NCBI GenBank assembly: GCA_003993805.1
Contig: RSEF01000001.1
Span: forward strand, 178,806,023-178,870,022
Length of the DNA stretch: 64,000 nt
DNA from: Himantopus leucocephalus
Lineage: Eukaryota > Chordata > Aves > Charadriiformes > Recurvirostridae
Reading direction: 5' to 3'
The notes below the pieces were generated by a model that worked only from the letters and a program-made list of their open reading frames with translations, was not told the DNA's origin and did not search any database. Below are positions 1 through 12,390 of this stretch, piece after piece. The position numbers were made by a program, and so were the translations under genes. How positions within the stretch are numbered: position 1 is the stretch's first letter; each line of letters starts with the position of its first letter.

Positions 1-1975
1 TTACTGAACAAAATTGGTCCTGTTTTGCCTCACACCAGGACACATAGAATACTAAAAAAAAAAAAGTTCTAATGGACAGTAATGTATACTAGATGATTCA
101 CCATGAAAGGTCTTTTCCATCTCTAATTTCTATGGGTCAAGGATCTATCAAAGTGATTAATTTCCTGGGGCTGTCACCCCCATTTCATTCACCAGTAATT
201 TCTATTATCACTGCAAAAACAAAGTGACTAATAAAGACACCACTGACATTTTGGTAGTTATCTGTAATTAAGATGCAGATCTTTTATTCTAATGCTGCTA
301 ACATTTCCTAAAAAAACACTCTGATTTGCATGTAAATTTATCTAAGTAAAAATATCTTGCAGTCTATTTCCATGTTTCTCTGTAGAAACAAAAATAGAAT
401 TGAAAGTTAATCTACTTTTATTAGTTTATGTTCTCATCCCAATCTAGAATGAGAATACAGACCTGGTGCAATTCTATCATGTAATTAGATTATGCAAGAC
501 CAAATGTCTTCTGTTGCATTATTAAAAAAAACCTAGGAAACATGTTAACTACCAATGGTTCAATATGCCACATTCCTGTGAATGGGCTTTATAGCTGCAT
601 ATACAGTCATTTAGAATGTGAAAGTTTAATTCTGTATCTTTGTAGTAAAAAATGAAAACATTGAATATAGGTTTTTTTCAGGCACTTCAATTGCTCATAA
701 TTATTTTGATCTAATTTGGGGGTTTGTTTTTAGAGTTCTGCTAAAGTTACACACAACAACTTTATTTTTCTATTCCTCATGAAAAGAATAAAAATACAGT
801 AGTATGTCAACTTTCCACAAATTGGGAGGAAACCAAAGTACTAATTTTAAGATAAATCAAATCTTGGAAGTTGCAGGACAGAGATATCTAAGTCTTACAT
901 ATGATATGATTACAACCTAGTTCCACTCAGAAAGTGTGTTGGCAAGTGAAAAATAAATGGGAAAATCTATTATATTCCATACATAAAATCAGTATTTGTT
1001 AACTTGAATTTATCAACATATGCACAAGATTTGGTGAGGATTACTTGGAATGTGAGAAAATATAAAGAATAAGATAAGACTGATGAAAACAGAGGCAACA
1101 GAAATGAAAAACTAATTTCCATGTGAAAGTTCAAAAAGATATGCTAATAATAAAACATCCATTTTAGGCTGTATTCCAATCATAACCAGCATCTTGCAGA
1201 ATACCACTTATCAGAAACACACACAATTTAAAGGTATTAAAGAGGGTGAAAGTTCCTTTTTTGCATAACATTAAGGTTATGTAAGGTTTCCCATCATTCT
1301 CACGAATGCAAACTCTTTCAAGCAGGTCAAATTTTTGTCTAGCTTCATAAACTTTCAAATTAATTTTATAGCTGTGTATTAAATACATAAAATGTTCAAG
1401 TCTATAAATATCTCTTTAGGAATTATAAAAATGTAGCAAAATAATTTAAGAAGTGATGAACAATATTTCTTTTCTGTATTGAAATTGTTATTCTGTAGTT
1501 CTCACAGGCACTTTCTTCTAATTTTCCTTGTTGCGCTAAACTTTTTTTTTTTTTTTAATATATCCTTCTACTGACTTAAAGAATGAGAATAGTGTACTTC
1601 ACCTTCTGTTTTGAGCTTGGGGTTTTTTTCCACCTTTCCCTACTAGTGCTGCTGACCACACTCATTCGTTGCTATTCTCAGCCAGAAGTTTTATTCTGTA
1701 CTTTCCCAGTGTCATAGCTTGCCTGTGCTATTGTTTATACTGTTAATTGTAGGAACTGATCTTGCACATACCAAGGTCATTGGGAGTTTGGAACTGAACT
1801 GAGTAACAATGGAGTCAAGTCTTAGAAAACTGTCTTGCATTAAAAATTTTAAATAACACTAAAAGGTACTCTCATAAACTCATTTGGAGTTGAGGGGTTG
1901 GCAGGAAGACATACATGGTCAAAACATACATGGACTCTGAATGGGGAAATGAGACAACTCAGAACCAGTGATGGA

Positions 1976-2045
1976 GAGCAACAAGAAAAAGAAAAAAAAT
2001 AACAAAGCGAGGAAAGAAAGGAAAGGAAAAAGAGAAAGTAAATAG
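1976..2045 (+). repeat. Purine-rich (A/G) low-complexity tract
   Basis: About 70 bases consist largely of A and G in short aaag and ggaa units, with few pyrimidines. This is simple sequence. It explains the Ser/Phe/Leu-rich open frame on the opposite strand. Confidence 0.75.
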
Positions 2046-3397
2046 AACTGCAGGGAGAAGGAGAAGGGATGTAAAGTATGCTATTAAATGAGTTAACACT
2101 GAAATTAAGCAAGCTGTTATATTTATAACCTATTCATTTTTAATTTTTACATCATTTAGTTTAACTAAAATGTAGGAATCCTAAACCAGCAGCCTTAATC
2201 AGTTCTGACCGATGAAGGAATTTTGAGAAAAAACATACTTGTTTCCTGTTTTTTTAAATCTGAAATACTGCTATTGCTTGCATAAAATGTTCTAATTTGA
2301 TAATTTTCAGAACACAAAATTTAGTGTCAACGAATCATTGATCGTTAAACACATTTTATAATGAAGGCAAAGTTTCTTATCATATGGAATCTACAATTTA
2401 TTTTATTTTGCTTTACCATTCATGTTGTTCATCTCTTTGTGACTTATGAAGGACCTACAAACAACTTGTTAATACTTTCATTCTGGAAAGCATATTGATG
2501 TTAGTAAACAAAGTGTTGCCAAGGCAGCTAAGTTAGCTGTAATGAATGAATCAATCACACTGAATTAAAGTTGAAGGCAGCAATTTTTCCAAATGAAAAA
2601 ATTTAATTCGCCTAATACAAGGGTGGCTGTACAACCAAAGAAAAAGATTACTTGCCAATATCTGGATTAGGAGAGATGTTTTGAGTAATTCTTTGATAGT
2701 ACTCTTTGATATTAATTTTTTGTTACAAATAATTCTTTGATAGTAACGACGTGATGAAAGTTCACTGACTATGAGATGCAAACCTGCAGAAAAAAATTGA
2801 ATGGTTTAAGAAGTTACCACCTTCAGCTGTCAGTTTAAGACTATATGAAAATACACTTGAACTATAGTTTTTTGCTTACTTGAGCTAGCCCACCTCAGTT
2901 CACTTTACCTCTACCTTCAGTCTGAAAAAGTGAATACAATAATGCTTTCTTCCTAAGCAGTACCGTCTCCCACCTCAGAAGACTATTAGACATGCATAAA
3001 CACCAAGGACTTGCCCGTACCTATTTAACATCCATAAGCAATTCAGTAACTGGAATACCAGTCTGCCCTCCGAGGTCATAGCCAGTCTGCTAGGTTCAAA
3101 ATCCCTCTTGTATGTATTTCTCAGCAGCATAATAAATCTTGAATTATTTTGTGCCAAGTACTGCAGCTTTGAAAGAAATGCTTTTTGCCACCATCCTCCT
3201 CACATCCTGACAGTGAGGTCACTCTTCAGAAATAGGAGCTCTTGGTTTGAATCAGTGACTCAGTGAACATGAAATCTGAGACAGCAGTACCAGCTAAGGT
3301 GGTGAAATCTGATGATGATTCTTTAAGACATACACGCCTATAACTTTTGCTCAGATGTGATGATACTAGCTTCTGAATGACTCACCTTCCTATCTGG

Positions 3398-3425
3398 TGG
3401 TAGATAGATATATATATATAGAGAT
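3398..3425 (+). repeat. Short GATA / TA microsatellite
   Basis: Consecutive tagatagata units run into alternating ta dinucleotides. It is short and probably of little significance. Confidence 0.8.
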
Positions 3426-5827
3426 GGATAATGATATAAACAAGTATTTGCAATATAACATATTTTATGTATTTCTTGGTGAAGAGATTTATTCTGTAAG
3501 TAGAAAACTGAAAACTATTAATGTAATGTACCATAAACAAATATCATAATTTTCTCTTTATGACAGTACATCATATGTACTATAAGAACTTTGTAGTAAG
3601 ATTCAGCCCCATTTCAAATCTCACCTACATTTAATTAAGGTAAATACATCGCCCATTCTCCAGCTAAAATTCATCTTAGCTTTCTTATCACGACTAGCTT
3701 GGTTTCTAGCTTAAAACCCAGATGGGTTTTGACTCTTTGGTAGTTCACTTCCATATGACTCCAAAGAAGATTTTTTTTGCTGTAAGGTCAGTCTTTTTTA
3801 TCACTTCCAGATAAACTAGATCATTTCTGATTACTACAACCATTCATAGTACACAGCGCTTTCTATTTCAAAATAAGTGACTAATGAATCACAGAATCAC
3901 ACAACCCTTTAACATCATTATTTTTCCCCCTAAATGGTAACATATACTTGATAATGAGCTTTTGCAGCCTCACTGACAATGGGAGGATCCTGCCATCCAT
4001 CTCTTCCTTGCAACACTTCATGTTTTATCTTTGCAAGTAGTTTATTTACTTTTCATCTTTATCAACAGATATTTTACCCTTGTTCAAGTTCTGACAGCAC
4101 CCCAAATTGGAAGATGATTGCAGATCCAGACAGCTCCTAGAAAAGCATACCAAGACTTTGTCTTAATGACACTTGGACCTTCAGAAGTTGTATAAATTAA
4201 ATGTCTTCTGCACTCATCTGAAATGGTATACACTTGCTCCTCCTTCTTTGGTCAGCCTCTTAGATATGACACGTATCCTCAAAACTACATCAAAACATCT
4301 TGTAAACAAGAATATGAATGGCTGTGAATGGATTATAGAAACCGTGCAACTGTGGCAACAAAACTGGGACTGTGACATTCGGTTTTCATTTTGGTGGTCA
4401 TTTCAAAAGCCATGCAGTTATACCACATATAAAAAGAGATTACTTAAACTATGAAGATAAATCCATACGACTCAAATTTTCCTGTTTCAGCTGGCCTTGG
4501 ATATCATCCCAAATCATGGCTTAGAAGACAAAAGAGTGAAATAATTCAGCCTACACCTGTCTTTTTAAATAGGACGTGACTTTTACTTGATTGTTAGGAA
4601 AAAAATAAGATATAAACAAATCTTTTACATGGAATTCAAGTCCGTGCACTTCTAGCATAAGAAGACATTTCTATGCAGCCTGTGCAGGCTCTTCAGAGAA
4701 GAGCAGAATTTAGATACATTTCTGAACTGTAATTTCTAAATCCCTATTACTCTGTAGTGGTGTGCTCCATGAAGTCAGATACACTGGTTCCCAGTCTGAA
4801 GTTCCAAATTCTTTCCTTTCACAGGTCACTAGCCTAGCTTTCTTGTACACCACTCACAGGTGCAGACGCCTAAAAGCATCTAAGACCCCTGACTTTAAAC
4901 AGCTAAGTTGTTTACTGCCTACAACCTTTGCCTGTAACAGCATTTCCTTTAAAAGCCTATAGAGCCTTAACATTGTAAGCTGTTTTGTGAGCTTCATATA
5001 TTACAGTAATCCTGTTTTTCCATTTACTCCTTCAGGAACCGTGCCAATATACTTTCTTTTCTGGAAACCCACTTGTCTAAGGAAATGCATGTTTTGATTT
5101 ATATCTTATGTGTTGACGCTGGTAATTAATAGGCTAAGGCTGGTCTTTTCGCACTCTCAGGGATTATAGAAAGTACATTAAATCTTGGAAGCTTGCGGAA
5201 GTTAGCAGGTCTGCCTCCTGTTACTGTCAGATCTGTTCATCCCAGAAATCAATAAAGGTTTGAAGAATGTCTTTACCCTGAACACACACGTGCAAGTTTA
5301 TGAATGAGAAAGAGTTCTAATTTAAAACTGTGCCTGCAGACAGATGCCATGAATTATTTTTAGTAGTTATGATAACATCTTGGGCAGAGGCCTAAAAAGC
5401 ACTTACATATAAGCTTGTACTTATAAATCCAAAACTGAGATTGTCAAAATCTTCCCTCAGTTTCTGCATAACTCTTTCAACTCTGCAGGTTCCTCACATG
5501 TTTTGAGCTTAAATGCATGCCTGGAAGTGCAACAGTTTTAAAGAGCTAAGTAATTTGGCCCAAGCCTGACCACGATCAGTAATGAAGCACTCCTCCACCT
5601 TCATCCATTACAGGCTCAGTCTCATAGGCAGTGAAAGCTAGGTGCAGACACTGCACAAAATGCAGGTGTGGCAATTCCTGTCTTCTGAAATAGGTACGTG
5701 AAAGTGGCAGGCTATTAAAATTTACATCAGGGAATAGCTAATTGATAAAAATACCTGCCCAGTGATAAATGATGGGACCAAGCTTCTCACAAAATGCAAT
5801 GACATTTCTTGTAAAACAATCTGATGG

Positions 5828-6533
5828 TCATGTAGTTCTCCCAGGAAGAAACTCAATTACCTTTTTATGGTGCAATAAACTTTGAAGTTCTTGCCGCAAT
5901 ATCTGGCACCTTTTTGGGAAATGAGATGGAAAGCATCTGCTTTCAAAACAGACCATCCACTGTTTAGTCTGACTCTCTGGAGATATAGATTTGAACCTTT
6001 CAGGGAAATGATGGTATTTGACCCAGCCACCTATTTCTTTCCCAAATGCTCCAACATCTACACTNATCCACTGTTTAGTCTGACTCTCTGGAGATATAGA
6101 TTTGAACCTCTCAGGGAAATGATGGTATTTGACCCAACCACCTATTTCTTTCCCAAATGCTCCAATGTCTACACCAGTGTGAGAACAGGTAATATTGCAT
6201 GGCACCCTCTGCCATAACAGTAAGGAGAGGCATCACTAACAACTCTCTGACTCATTAAGGTCCTTCTATCGCACTTTGAGAAGGGGTTAATTCTGCTTGT
6301 GTGTGTTGGAATTGCTCAGGGCAATTGTAATTGATTAGGCCAACGAGGACATTTAACATAAACATACCTGATATACACAGGTGGGATTCAACCTGCCCAA
6401 GTCTACGTAGATGGTATACATCTAAGCGAAATTGGAGGGCTTCTGTTACTTCCATAGAGAGATAATCGGTCCAATCAATGGGCTCTAGAAAACTATTAAT
6501 GTTATCCTGGAGTGGACACTCACATTTCATCAT
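5828..6533 (-). other. Two degenerate minus-strand open frames, origin unknown
   Basis: On the minus strand, frames at 6533-6255 (92 codons) and 6205-5828 (125 codons, including the duplicated 110 bases) follow each other closely. Their composition is not simple-repeat-like. After removing the artificial duplication the second frame is about 88 codons. I cannot match them to a family. They could be a decayed retroelement or retrovirus-derived frame, or chance. No start, splice or catalytic motif supports a working gene. Confidence 0.2.
5955..6175 (+). repeat. 110-base tandem duplication around a gap base
   Basis: Copy 1 (5955-6064) and copy 2 (6066-6175) are the same length and differ at only a handful of positions. 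They are separated by a single N at 6065. The most likely cause is two overlapping contig or haplotype ends placed side by side, not a biological duplication. Confidence 0.85.
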
Positions 6534-6564
6534 CTGAATATCTCTCCAGCTCTGGATAGCTATC

Positions 6565-6715
6565 TGTTATATCTAGCTTTAGATATAATCTAGCTCTAGA
6601 TATAATATAATTAGATCTAAGACACCTAGTTCACACATAGACAACAGCCCTAAAATTAAGATAGGTTGTATTAAAAATGTATCTGCATTGAAATGTAATG
6701 TATCTGCATTAAAAA
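6565..6715 (+). repeat. Short imperfect tandem repeats
   Basis: Repeated units resembling tctagctttagatataa occur at 6565-6612. Two copies of an atgtatctgcatt unit lie near 6678-6710. They are simple local duplications without clear function. Confidence 0.5.
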
Positions 6716-6733
6716 ATATGATGGAAAACAGTG

Positions 6734-7711
6734 AGCCATACTCATGAGACTGGAGTTGTGTGAGAATAGGCTTAACATTTCCCATTGAAAAATATCCTCA
6801 GCCGGTGTATATATCTACAATAATAGAGACAGAGTAAGGAAGCCAGGGAATCAGTCGTACCTATTGAGCAGACACACTAGGTGTAGATCCTGGAATGGAG
6901 AATCTTTGATTTCATAGAATCGCACAAGTTATTAGTCTGGCCCCATTAGGTTTGTTTAACAGTTACCTTCTTGGCTTGGAGAATGGCCCCAAATTAAAGG
7001 CCAGCTTCTGATTCACCTGACGCTGAATTTACTCTGATTGGGGCCAGATAAACCCAGAGCTGTTCACTGGCTTTATATCAATGCTTTCCAGCTCTTGCTT
7101 TCTGTCTGTGAGAAAAAGGTTTTCAAGTTTTCCAGAAGATTGCTGACAACCCTTTTAAGACTTGAAAAACCAGTCAGTGAGTCAAGTTTGGTGTGATGCT
7201 AATTAGTAACGATAATTAGTGCTTTATATTGCCTTTTATCTTCAAAGCACTTAAGAAATGCTGACTTGGTGTTAATTCTCACAACATCTTCTCTAACCTT
7301 GCTAAGTATACTAACAATTGAGCAGCTGATTTAAAAAAAAAAAAGGAGAGAGAGAGAGAACACCTCAGTTTCCAGTTTCTACCTCTCCTCTGTAATATTC
7401 ACATAGGCATACAGCTCCTGGAAGAGGTTCCTACTGTGAACAGAAACTGTCCATATCAGAAGTTCAGACAAAGGTGGGTAGATTCCCTAAACTTAAAAAC
7501 TGATAAACCTGTCATGTACATATTTATGTTGTGTATACATTTCACAGTGCGCATCCACACACACTAATTTTTATAACACCCAAGGCTGTCTGAATACTCC
7601 AGACAAAGCATAAGCACCTTATTCACAGGCACAAATTCCAGTATTTATCAAAGAACCCACCAGCTAGATGCTGTGAAACACAATTTATTTTTTCTAGAGA
7701 GCCTTAAAACA
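6734..7711. other. No gene seen; includes a small GA-rich tract
   Basis: AT-rich unique sequence. An A-run followed by (GA)n lies near 7333-7359. No coding or RNA feature could be supported. Confidence 0.55.
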
Positions 7712-9175
7712 TTCATAGAAGTGAAGCTCTGGAAAGAACCTCAAAGATCTCTCTTGTGCTCCTAAGGAAGGTCAGATTTTATTTTTTAAACCAGAAACAC
7801 ATTGACCAATTTGTCCTTCTAGAAGCATTAACAGCAGAACGAACTTCAAAGTTAGATCAGGTTGTTTGAGGAAACTTGCAGGGATGGAAATGTCATTATC
7901 TGTCTTGGCAATCTGTTCCAGTGCTTAACAATTTTCACTCTGAAATTTTCTTCCTTATATTCAGTTACAATTTTTGTTATTGCAAACTGTGACCAATACC
8001 TCTTGTCCTTTTGCTGTGCACCTCCTTCAAGAGTCTGGCTCTATAAGACTCTTTTACGTCAGTGAAGACAGCAATTTGATCTCCTTTTAACTTTCTTTTC
8101 TTCAGACCAAGCAAATCCAGGTCACTCAGCCTCATACATGATATGCTCCAGCCACTCAATCTTCTTAACGATGCTTTGCTGAACTAACTTTCTCTAGTAC
8201 TGGGACGCACAAAGCTGGACATGATACATGAGATGCAGCCTTAAGAGTGCTAGGTAAAGGGGAATAAAGACTTTATTTTGCTTGCTGGCTACACTTTTAG
8301 TAATGTACCTTGGTATGAGATCGGCCTTCATGATCACCAGGGCACACTGGTAATTTGCATTCAATTTGTTGTCCACCAGCACCCCAAGGTCCTTTTCTGC
8401 AATGCTGCTATCTCAGCAGCCTGTATTGCTGCATGCGATTGTTCGGTCTCAGATGAAGGACTTGCCATTTGCCTTTGCTAAACTCTGTGAGGTTCCTCTC
8501 AGTCCATTTCTCCAGGATGTCAAGGTTGCTCCAAATGGCAAGCCTTTCCCTCCAGTGCATTGATCAGTGTTGCCCTCATCCCTCGCAGCCCTCCCTGTCC
8601 CCTGCCATTTTGGTGTCATTCACAAACTTGCACTGTTAAAGCATTCATCATCCAGGTCATTGATGAAAGTATTAAGTAGAATCAATCCCAATACTGTCCC
8701 CTGAGGAATGTCACTGCTAGTTAGACTTCTATCTGTTGACCACTACCCATTAAGTCTGGTGTTCCAGAGAGTTTTTCATCCAGTTTGTAGTCCATCCAGT
8801 CTGAATCTAGGCTACATGTTTGTTATGGGAGACTACCTCAAAGGCCTTGCTTAATTCAAGGCAAATGACAGATACCGCTACCTCCATCCAATACAAAAAG
8901 TCAGTAATATCGTAGAAGGCAATCAGTCAAGCATACTTGGCCTTGGTAAACCCATGCTGCCTGGTCCCAAACATATTCTTGTCCTTCCCGTGCTTGAAAA
9001 TGGCTTCCATGAGGTCTTTCTCCGCAATATTCTGAGAGACCAAAGGGAGGNCATTCTTCCTGACCTTTTCGAAATGTATACAACGTTTGCTTTTTCCCAG
9101 TCATCAGGGACCTCCTTCAATCACCGTGACCCTTCAAAGATAATAAAGAGTGACCTCACAGTGGTATAAGTAAGG
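7712..9175 (-). mobile_element. CR1 LINE copy, old, 5'-truncated
   Basis: Read on the minus strand this is a CR1 non-LTR retrotransposon. The 3' end lies at about 7712 (catagaa...ggaaagaacctcaaagat, the reverse of the CR1 tail). Reverse transcriptase relics run to about 9175. Recognisable pieces include EVPDDWEKANVVYISKRSG in a minus frame at 8923-9120, a decayed Asn-Asp-Leu-Asp segment near 8670, and the linker coding for a LVDNKLNANYQCAL-type peptide near 8320-8382. The frame is broken many times and one N lies inside. It is immobile, and an older copy than the others to judge by its decay. Confidence 0.85.
9051..9051. other. Single-base assembly gap
   Basis: A lone N lies inside the CR1 copy. 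Unlike the gaps near 6065, 9891, 19939 and 24660, it has no visible flanking duplication. Confidence 0.9.
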
Positions 9176-9345
9176 TCTTCAACCTTTCCTCATAGATAAA
9201 TGTTTCTAACCCCTTTATCATTCTTTTGATTTCCTCTGAATTATTTCCAGTTCATCTAAAGCTTAGAAAAACATTGTGACCAAAACAGGACATGGCGTTC
9301 CTACTACTGCATACCAGTACACTCTAAGATGAAAAGCAACGTTGC
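9176..9345 (-). mobile_element. Older CR1 3' fragment
   Basis: The order of phrases (ttcaacctttcctcata ... aacccctttatcattctttt ... ttccagttcatc ... aaaacaggacatggc) parallels the inverted CR1 3' region seen at 11.3-11.5 kb and 33.9 kb. This indicates a second, more decayed CR1 fragment in the same orientation. Divergence is high, so the boundaries are approximate. Confidence 0.45.
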
Positions 9346-9748
9346 ATTGTTGACAAATGCTGCAGTTTTGGTTCATGATAGCTCCCACACCAGCTAATTG
9401 GAGACGACACTGAAGTCTGGTAAGGCAAAACAAAGATATTTCTGATTCATAATATAGCGCTCAGATTACCAGGCAATGCCTTTCTCTCAGCAGAGATTCA
9501 GGTTTCTAAGATATTGAGTGCAGTGAGATCTGGTGATTTATAGCATTCATCATGATCAGAATGACAAGATTCAGTGTCCTTGACCAAGAATTTTGTGATG
9601 CAGAATTACTACAGATGAGCTAAAAAAAAGTAATCCTCTTGTCATATGAGGCTTATTATATATGTCTGCCCTACCATAAAATGTGAAAATATTCTATTTC
9701 TTCCCCAAATTAGGTCACAAAAGTATTTTAGCAGTTCTGTTTTAGTTA

Positions 9749-10033
9749 ATTTTGCATCTAATGTTAAACACTTACTCTGAACTCCAAAGTCTTCATTTAT
9801 TAAATATAAATTTTAAATGTTCAACACAAAACAAAGCCATACCAATTAATTAATAATAACGATCCTTGGACAATAAAACACAGAACACAANATTTTGCAT
9901 CTAATGTTAAACACTTACTCTGAACTCCAAAGTCTCCATTTATTAAATATAAATTTTAAATGCTCAACACAAAACAAAGCCATACCAATTAATTAATAAT
10001 AATGATCCTTGGACAATAAAACACAGAACACAA
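9749..10033 (+). repeat. 142-base tandem duplication around a gap base
   Basis: Copies 9749-9890 and 9892-10033 have equal length and differ by only about three substitutions. A single N sits between them at 9891. This is the same artefact pattern as at 6065. Confidence 0.87.
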
Positions 10034-10101
10034 TTAGCATTGACCATCATAATGATTGCTGAAATATGCATTTAAAAATAATTTATTTTTATTCAAAACA
10101 T

Positions 10102-10845
10102 TGTGGTGGGTTAACCTTGGCTAAGGACCACACACCCTCCCAGTTGCTCACTCACTCCCCCTCCTCAGTGGGACAGGGGGAGGAAGTGGGATGTGAGGAC
10201 TTGTGAGTCAAGATAGAGACAGGGAGATCCCTTACCAGTTACTGTCATGGGTAAGCCAGACTTGACGTGGGGAAAATTCCTGTAATTTATTGGCAATTAA
10301 AATAGATTCAGGTAGTGAGAAACAAAGACAAACATTAAAGCTAAGCCCTTCCTCCTGCCTTTCTCAGGCCCAACTTCTCTCCCAACACCTCTACCTCCCC
10401 CCACCCCAAGCAGTGCAGGGCGGGTGGGGGGGTGGTCAGTACATGGTGGTTTCTCTCTGCTACTCTTTCCCTTTCACACATTTCCCCTGATCCAGTGTGG
10501 GCTCTCCATGGGCTGCAGTCCCTCAGGACCTGCTCCACCATGGTCCCCTCCATGGCTGAAGGGGAATCTGTTCCGTCGCCTGGAGCACCTCCTTCCCTCC
10601 TCTGACCTTGGTGTTCCCTCTGTTGTTTCTCACTTTTTTTTGTTCTCTTCTCCACTCTCTGTCTTGTGTTTTTTAGCCTTTTCTTAAACACGTTTTCCCC
10701 GAGGCACTACAATCTTGGCTGATGGGCTCAGCTGTGCCCTGGGGTGTATCTGTTGGAGACAGTTGGAACCAACTGTGTCTGACACGGGGCCTCTCATCAC
10801 AGAGGCCACCCCTTGCTGCTGATACCTTGCCATGGACACCCAACA
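10102..10845 (-). mobile_element. Solo LTR of an ERVL-type bird endogenous retrovirus
   Basis: The element starts TGTGGTGGGTTAACC and ends CCCAACA, with TG/CA termini in either direction. On the minus strand it carries AATAAA (in gccaataaattac, near 10286-10298) about 190 bases before its end, which sets the minus orientation. The inner part contains repeated cccatgg...gctgcag/gagcagg-type phrases typical of this LTR class. No gag, pol or env sequence flanks it, so it is a solo LTR about 744 bases long. No clean target-site duplication is visible. The family assignment comes from recognising the sequence, not from a search. Confidence 0.75.
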
Positions 10846-11040
10846 CAAACTTGTACACTTTCAGTTAAAAGGAACATTGAATCCTGTCCTATCACTCAGC
10901 AGGTGACTACTTCAGATGTTCATCTGACCATCTAGTTAAAACAGCATTTCAATTTCTCCCAGGAACATACTATCGATGACAATATAGCCAAGAAATTATT
11001 TGACACGGTCTTTGTACGAGACAACTAAACAACCAGGCTG
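10846..11040. other. Short unique spacer
   Basis: Nothing recognisable lies between the LTR and the next CR1 copy. Confidence 0.5.
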
Positions 11041-12390
11041 TCATAATCTTCAGAAAGGGACCTCAAAAGATCATCTGGTCCAACCTTTCATGGGAAAGGG
11101 AGCCTAAGTGAAATTTTCTAGCACTCTGTCCAATTGCATCTTGAAAACCTCCAGTGATGGGGACTTTACCTGGGAAGGCTGTTCCAGTGAATGATTGTTC
11201 TCACTGTAAAACATTTCTTTCCTATATCAAGATGAAACCTCTCCTGGTGCAACTTGTACCCATTGCCCCTTGTCTTCTCCATGTGGCTCCTTGTGAAGAG
11301 AGAGCCTCCATCCTCTTTGTAGCCACCTTTTAGGTACTAGAATACTATGGTAAGGTCCCCCCAGAGCCTCCTTTTCTCCAGGGTGAAAAGACCTAACTCC
11401 TTCAGTCTTTCCTCACAGGGCAGGTTCTCCAGCCCTTTGATCATCTTCGTGGCTTTCCTTTGGACTCTCTCCAGTGTGACTGCATCTTTCTTGAGTTGTA
11501 GGGACCAGACCTGGACAGAGGACTCCTGGTGCCGCTTAACACATACTGAGTACAGTGGGATGATCACATCTCTATCTCTGCTAGTAATGCCCCTGTGGGT
11601 GCAGCCCAGGACCAGATTTGCCTTTGTTGCTGCAGCAGTACAGTTGACCTGTGTTCAGCTTGTTGTCCACCAGGACCCCCAGGTCCCTTTCAGCAAGGCT
11701 GCTCCGCTGCCACACAGATCCTACCCTGTACTGGGCTCTTTGGTTGTGTTGTCCTAGGTGCAGGACTTTGCACTTGTGTTTGTTAAACTTCATACAGATC
11801 TTGCTAGCCCACCCTCCCAGCTTGTCCATGTCCCTCTGTCATATGGCTCTCTCTCTACATTTCCACCTCACCACCCAGTTTGGTGTCATCAGCATACTTG
11901 GTGAGGGTGCTTTCGGTCCCACCATCCAGATAATTTATGAAGATGTTGAACAGCGTGGGGCCCAGTGTCAATCCCTAGAGGATCCCACTTGTGACAGGCT
12001 GCCAGCCTGAGTAAAAACCATTGATCATCACCCTCTGAGTGCAGCCTGTTAGCCAGTTTCCTACCCATCCCACAGACCACCCCTCCAGTTTGTCTAGGAG
12101 AAGGCTGTGGGAAACAGCACCAAATGCTTTCCTGAAGTCCTGGTAAACAGTGTCCACTGCTCTCCCCATGTCAACAGAAGATGTTATTTTGTTGTAGAAG
12201 GTGATCTGGTTAGTCTGGCATGATTCACCCTTGGTAAATCTGTGCTGGCTTTTCCCAATCACCTGCTTGATTTGGATAGTAATCGTTGCTAGAAGGACTA
12301 ATTCCATTATTTTCCAAGGGACTGAAGTAAGACTAATAGGCCTGTAGTTTCCTGGGTCTTCTCTTGGGCCCTTCTTGTAGGACTCAAAAT
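11041..12390 (-). mobile_element. CR1 LINE copy with recognisable reverse transcriptase
   Basis: This minus-strand CR1 is about 1.35 kb, with its 3' end at about 11041 and 5' truncation near 12390. Minus-strand frames show the palm and finger motifs in order: GNYRPISLTS (near 12340), HRFTKGESC, FRKAFGAVSHSLLLDKL, the catalytic YADD inside [12 protein letters not shown] (11884-11895), then KCKVLHLGQ and ERDLGVLVDNKLN, then GLENLPCEERLKELGLFTLEKRR. Several frames are broken by stops and shifts, so it is inactive. It is better preserved than the 7.7 kb copy. Confidence 0.93.

Larger units (their letters stand above)
1..5827. other. AT-rich intergenic sequence, no gene seen
   Basis: The open frames here are short, lack recognisable motifs and look like chance. 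There is a purine-rich A/G tract at 1976-2045 and a GATA/TA microsatellite at 3398-3425. I see no splice-bounded exon or RNA gene that I could defend. Confidence 0.6.

Noticed and set aside
10341..10691. 116-codon minus-strand frame
   Set aside because: It lies wholly inside the solo LTR and is explained by LTR sequence.
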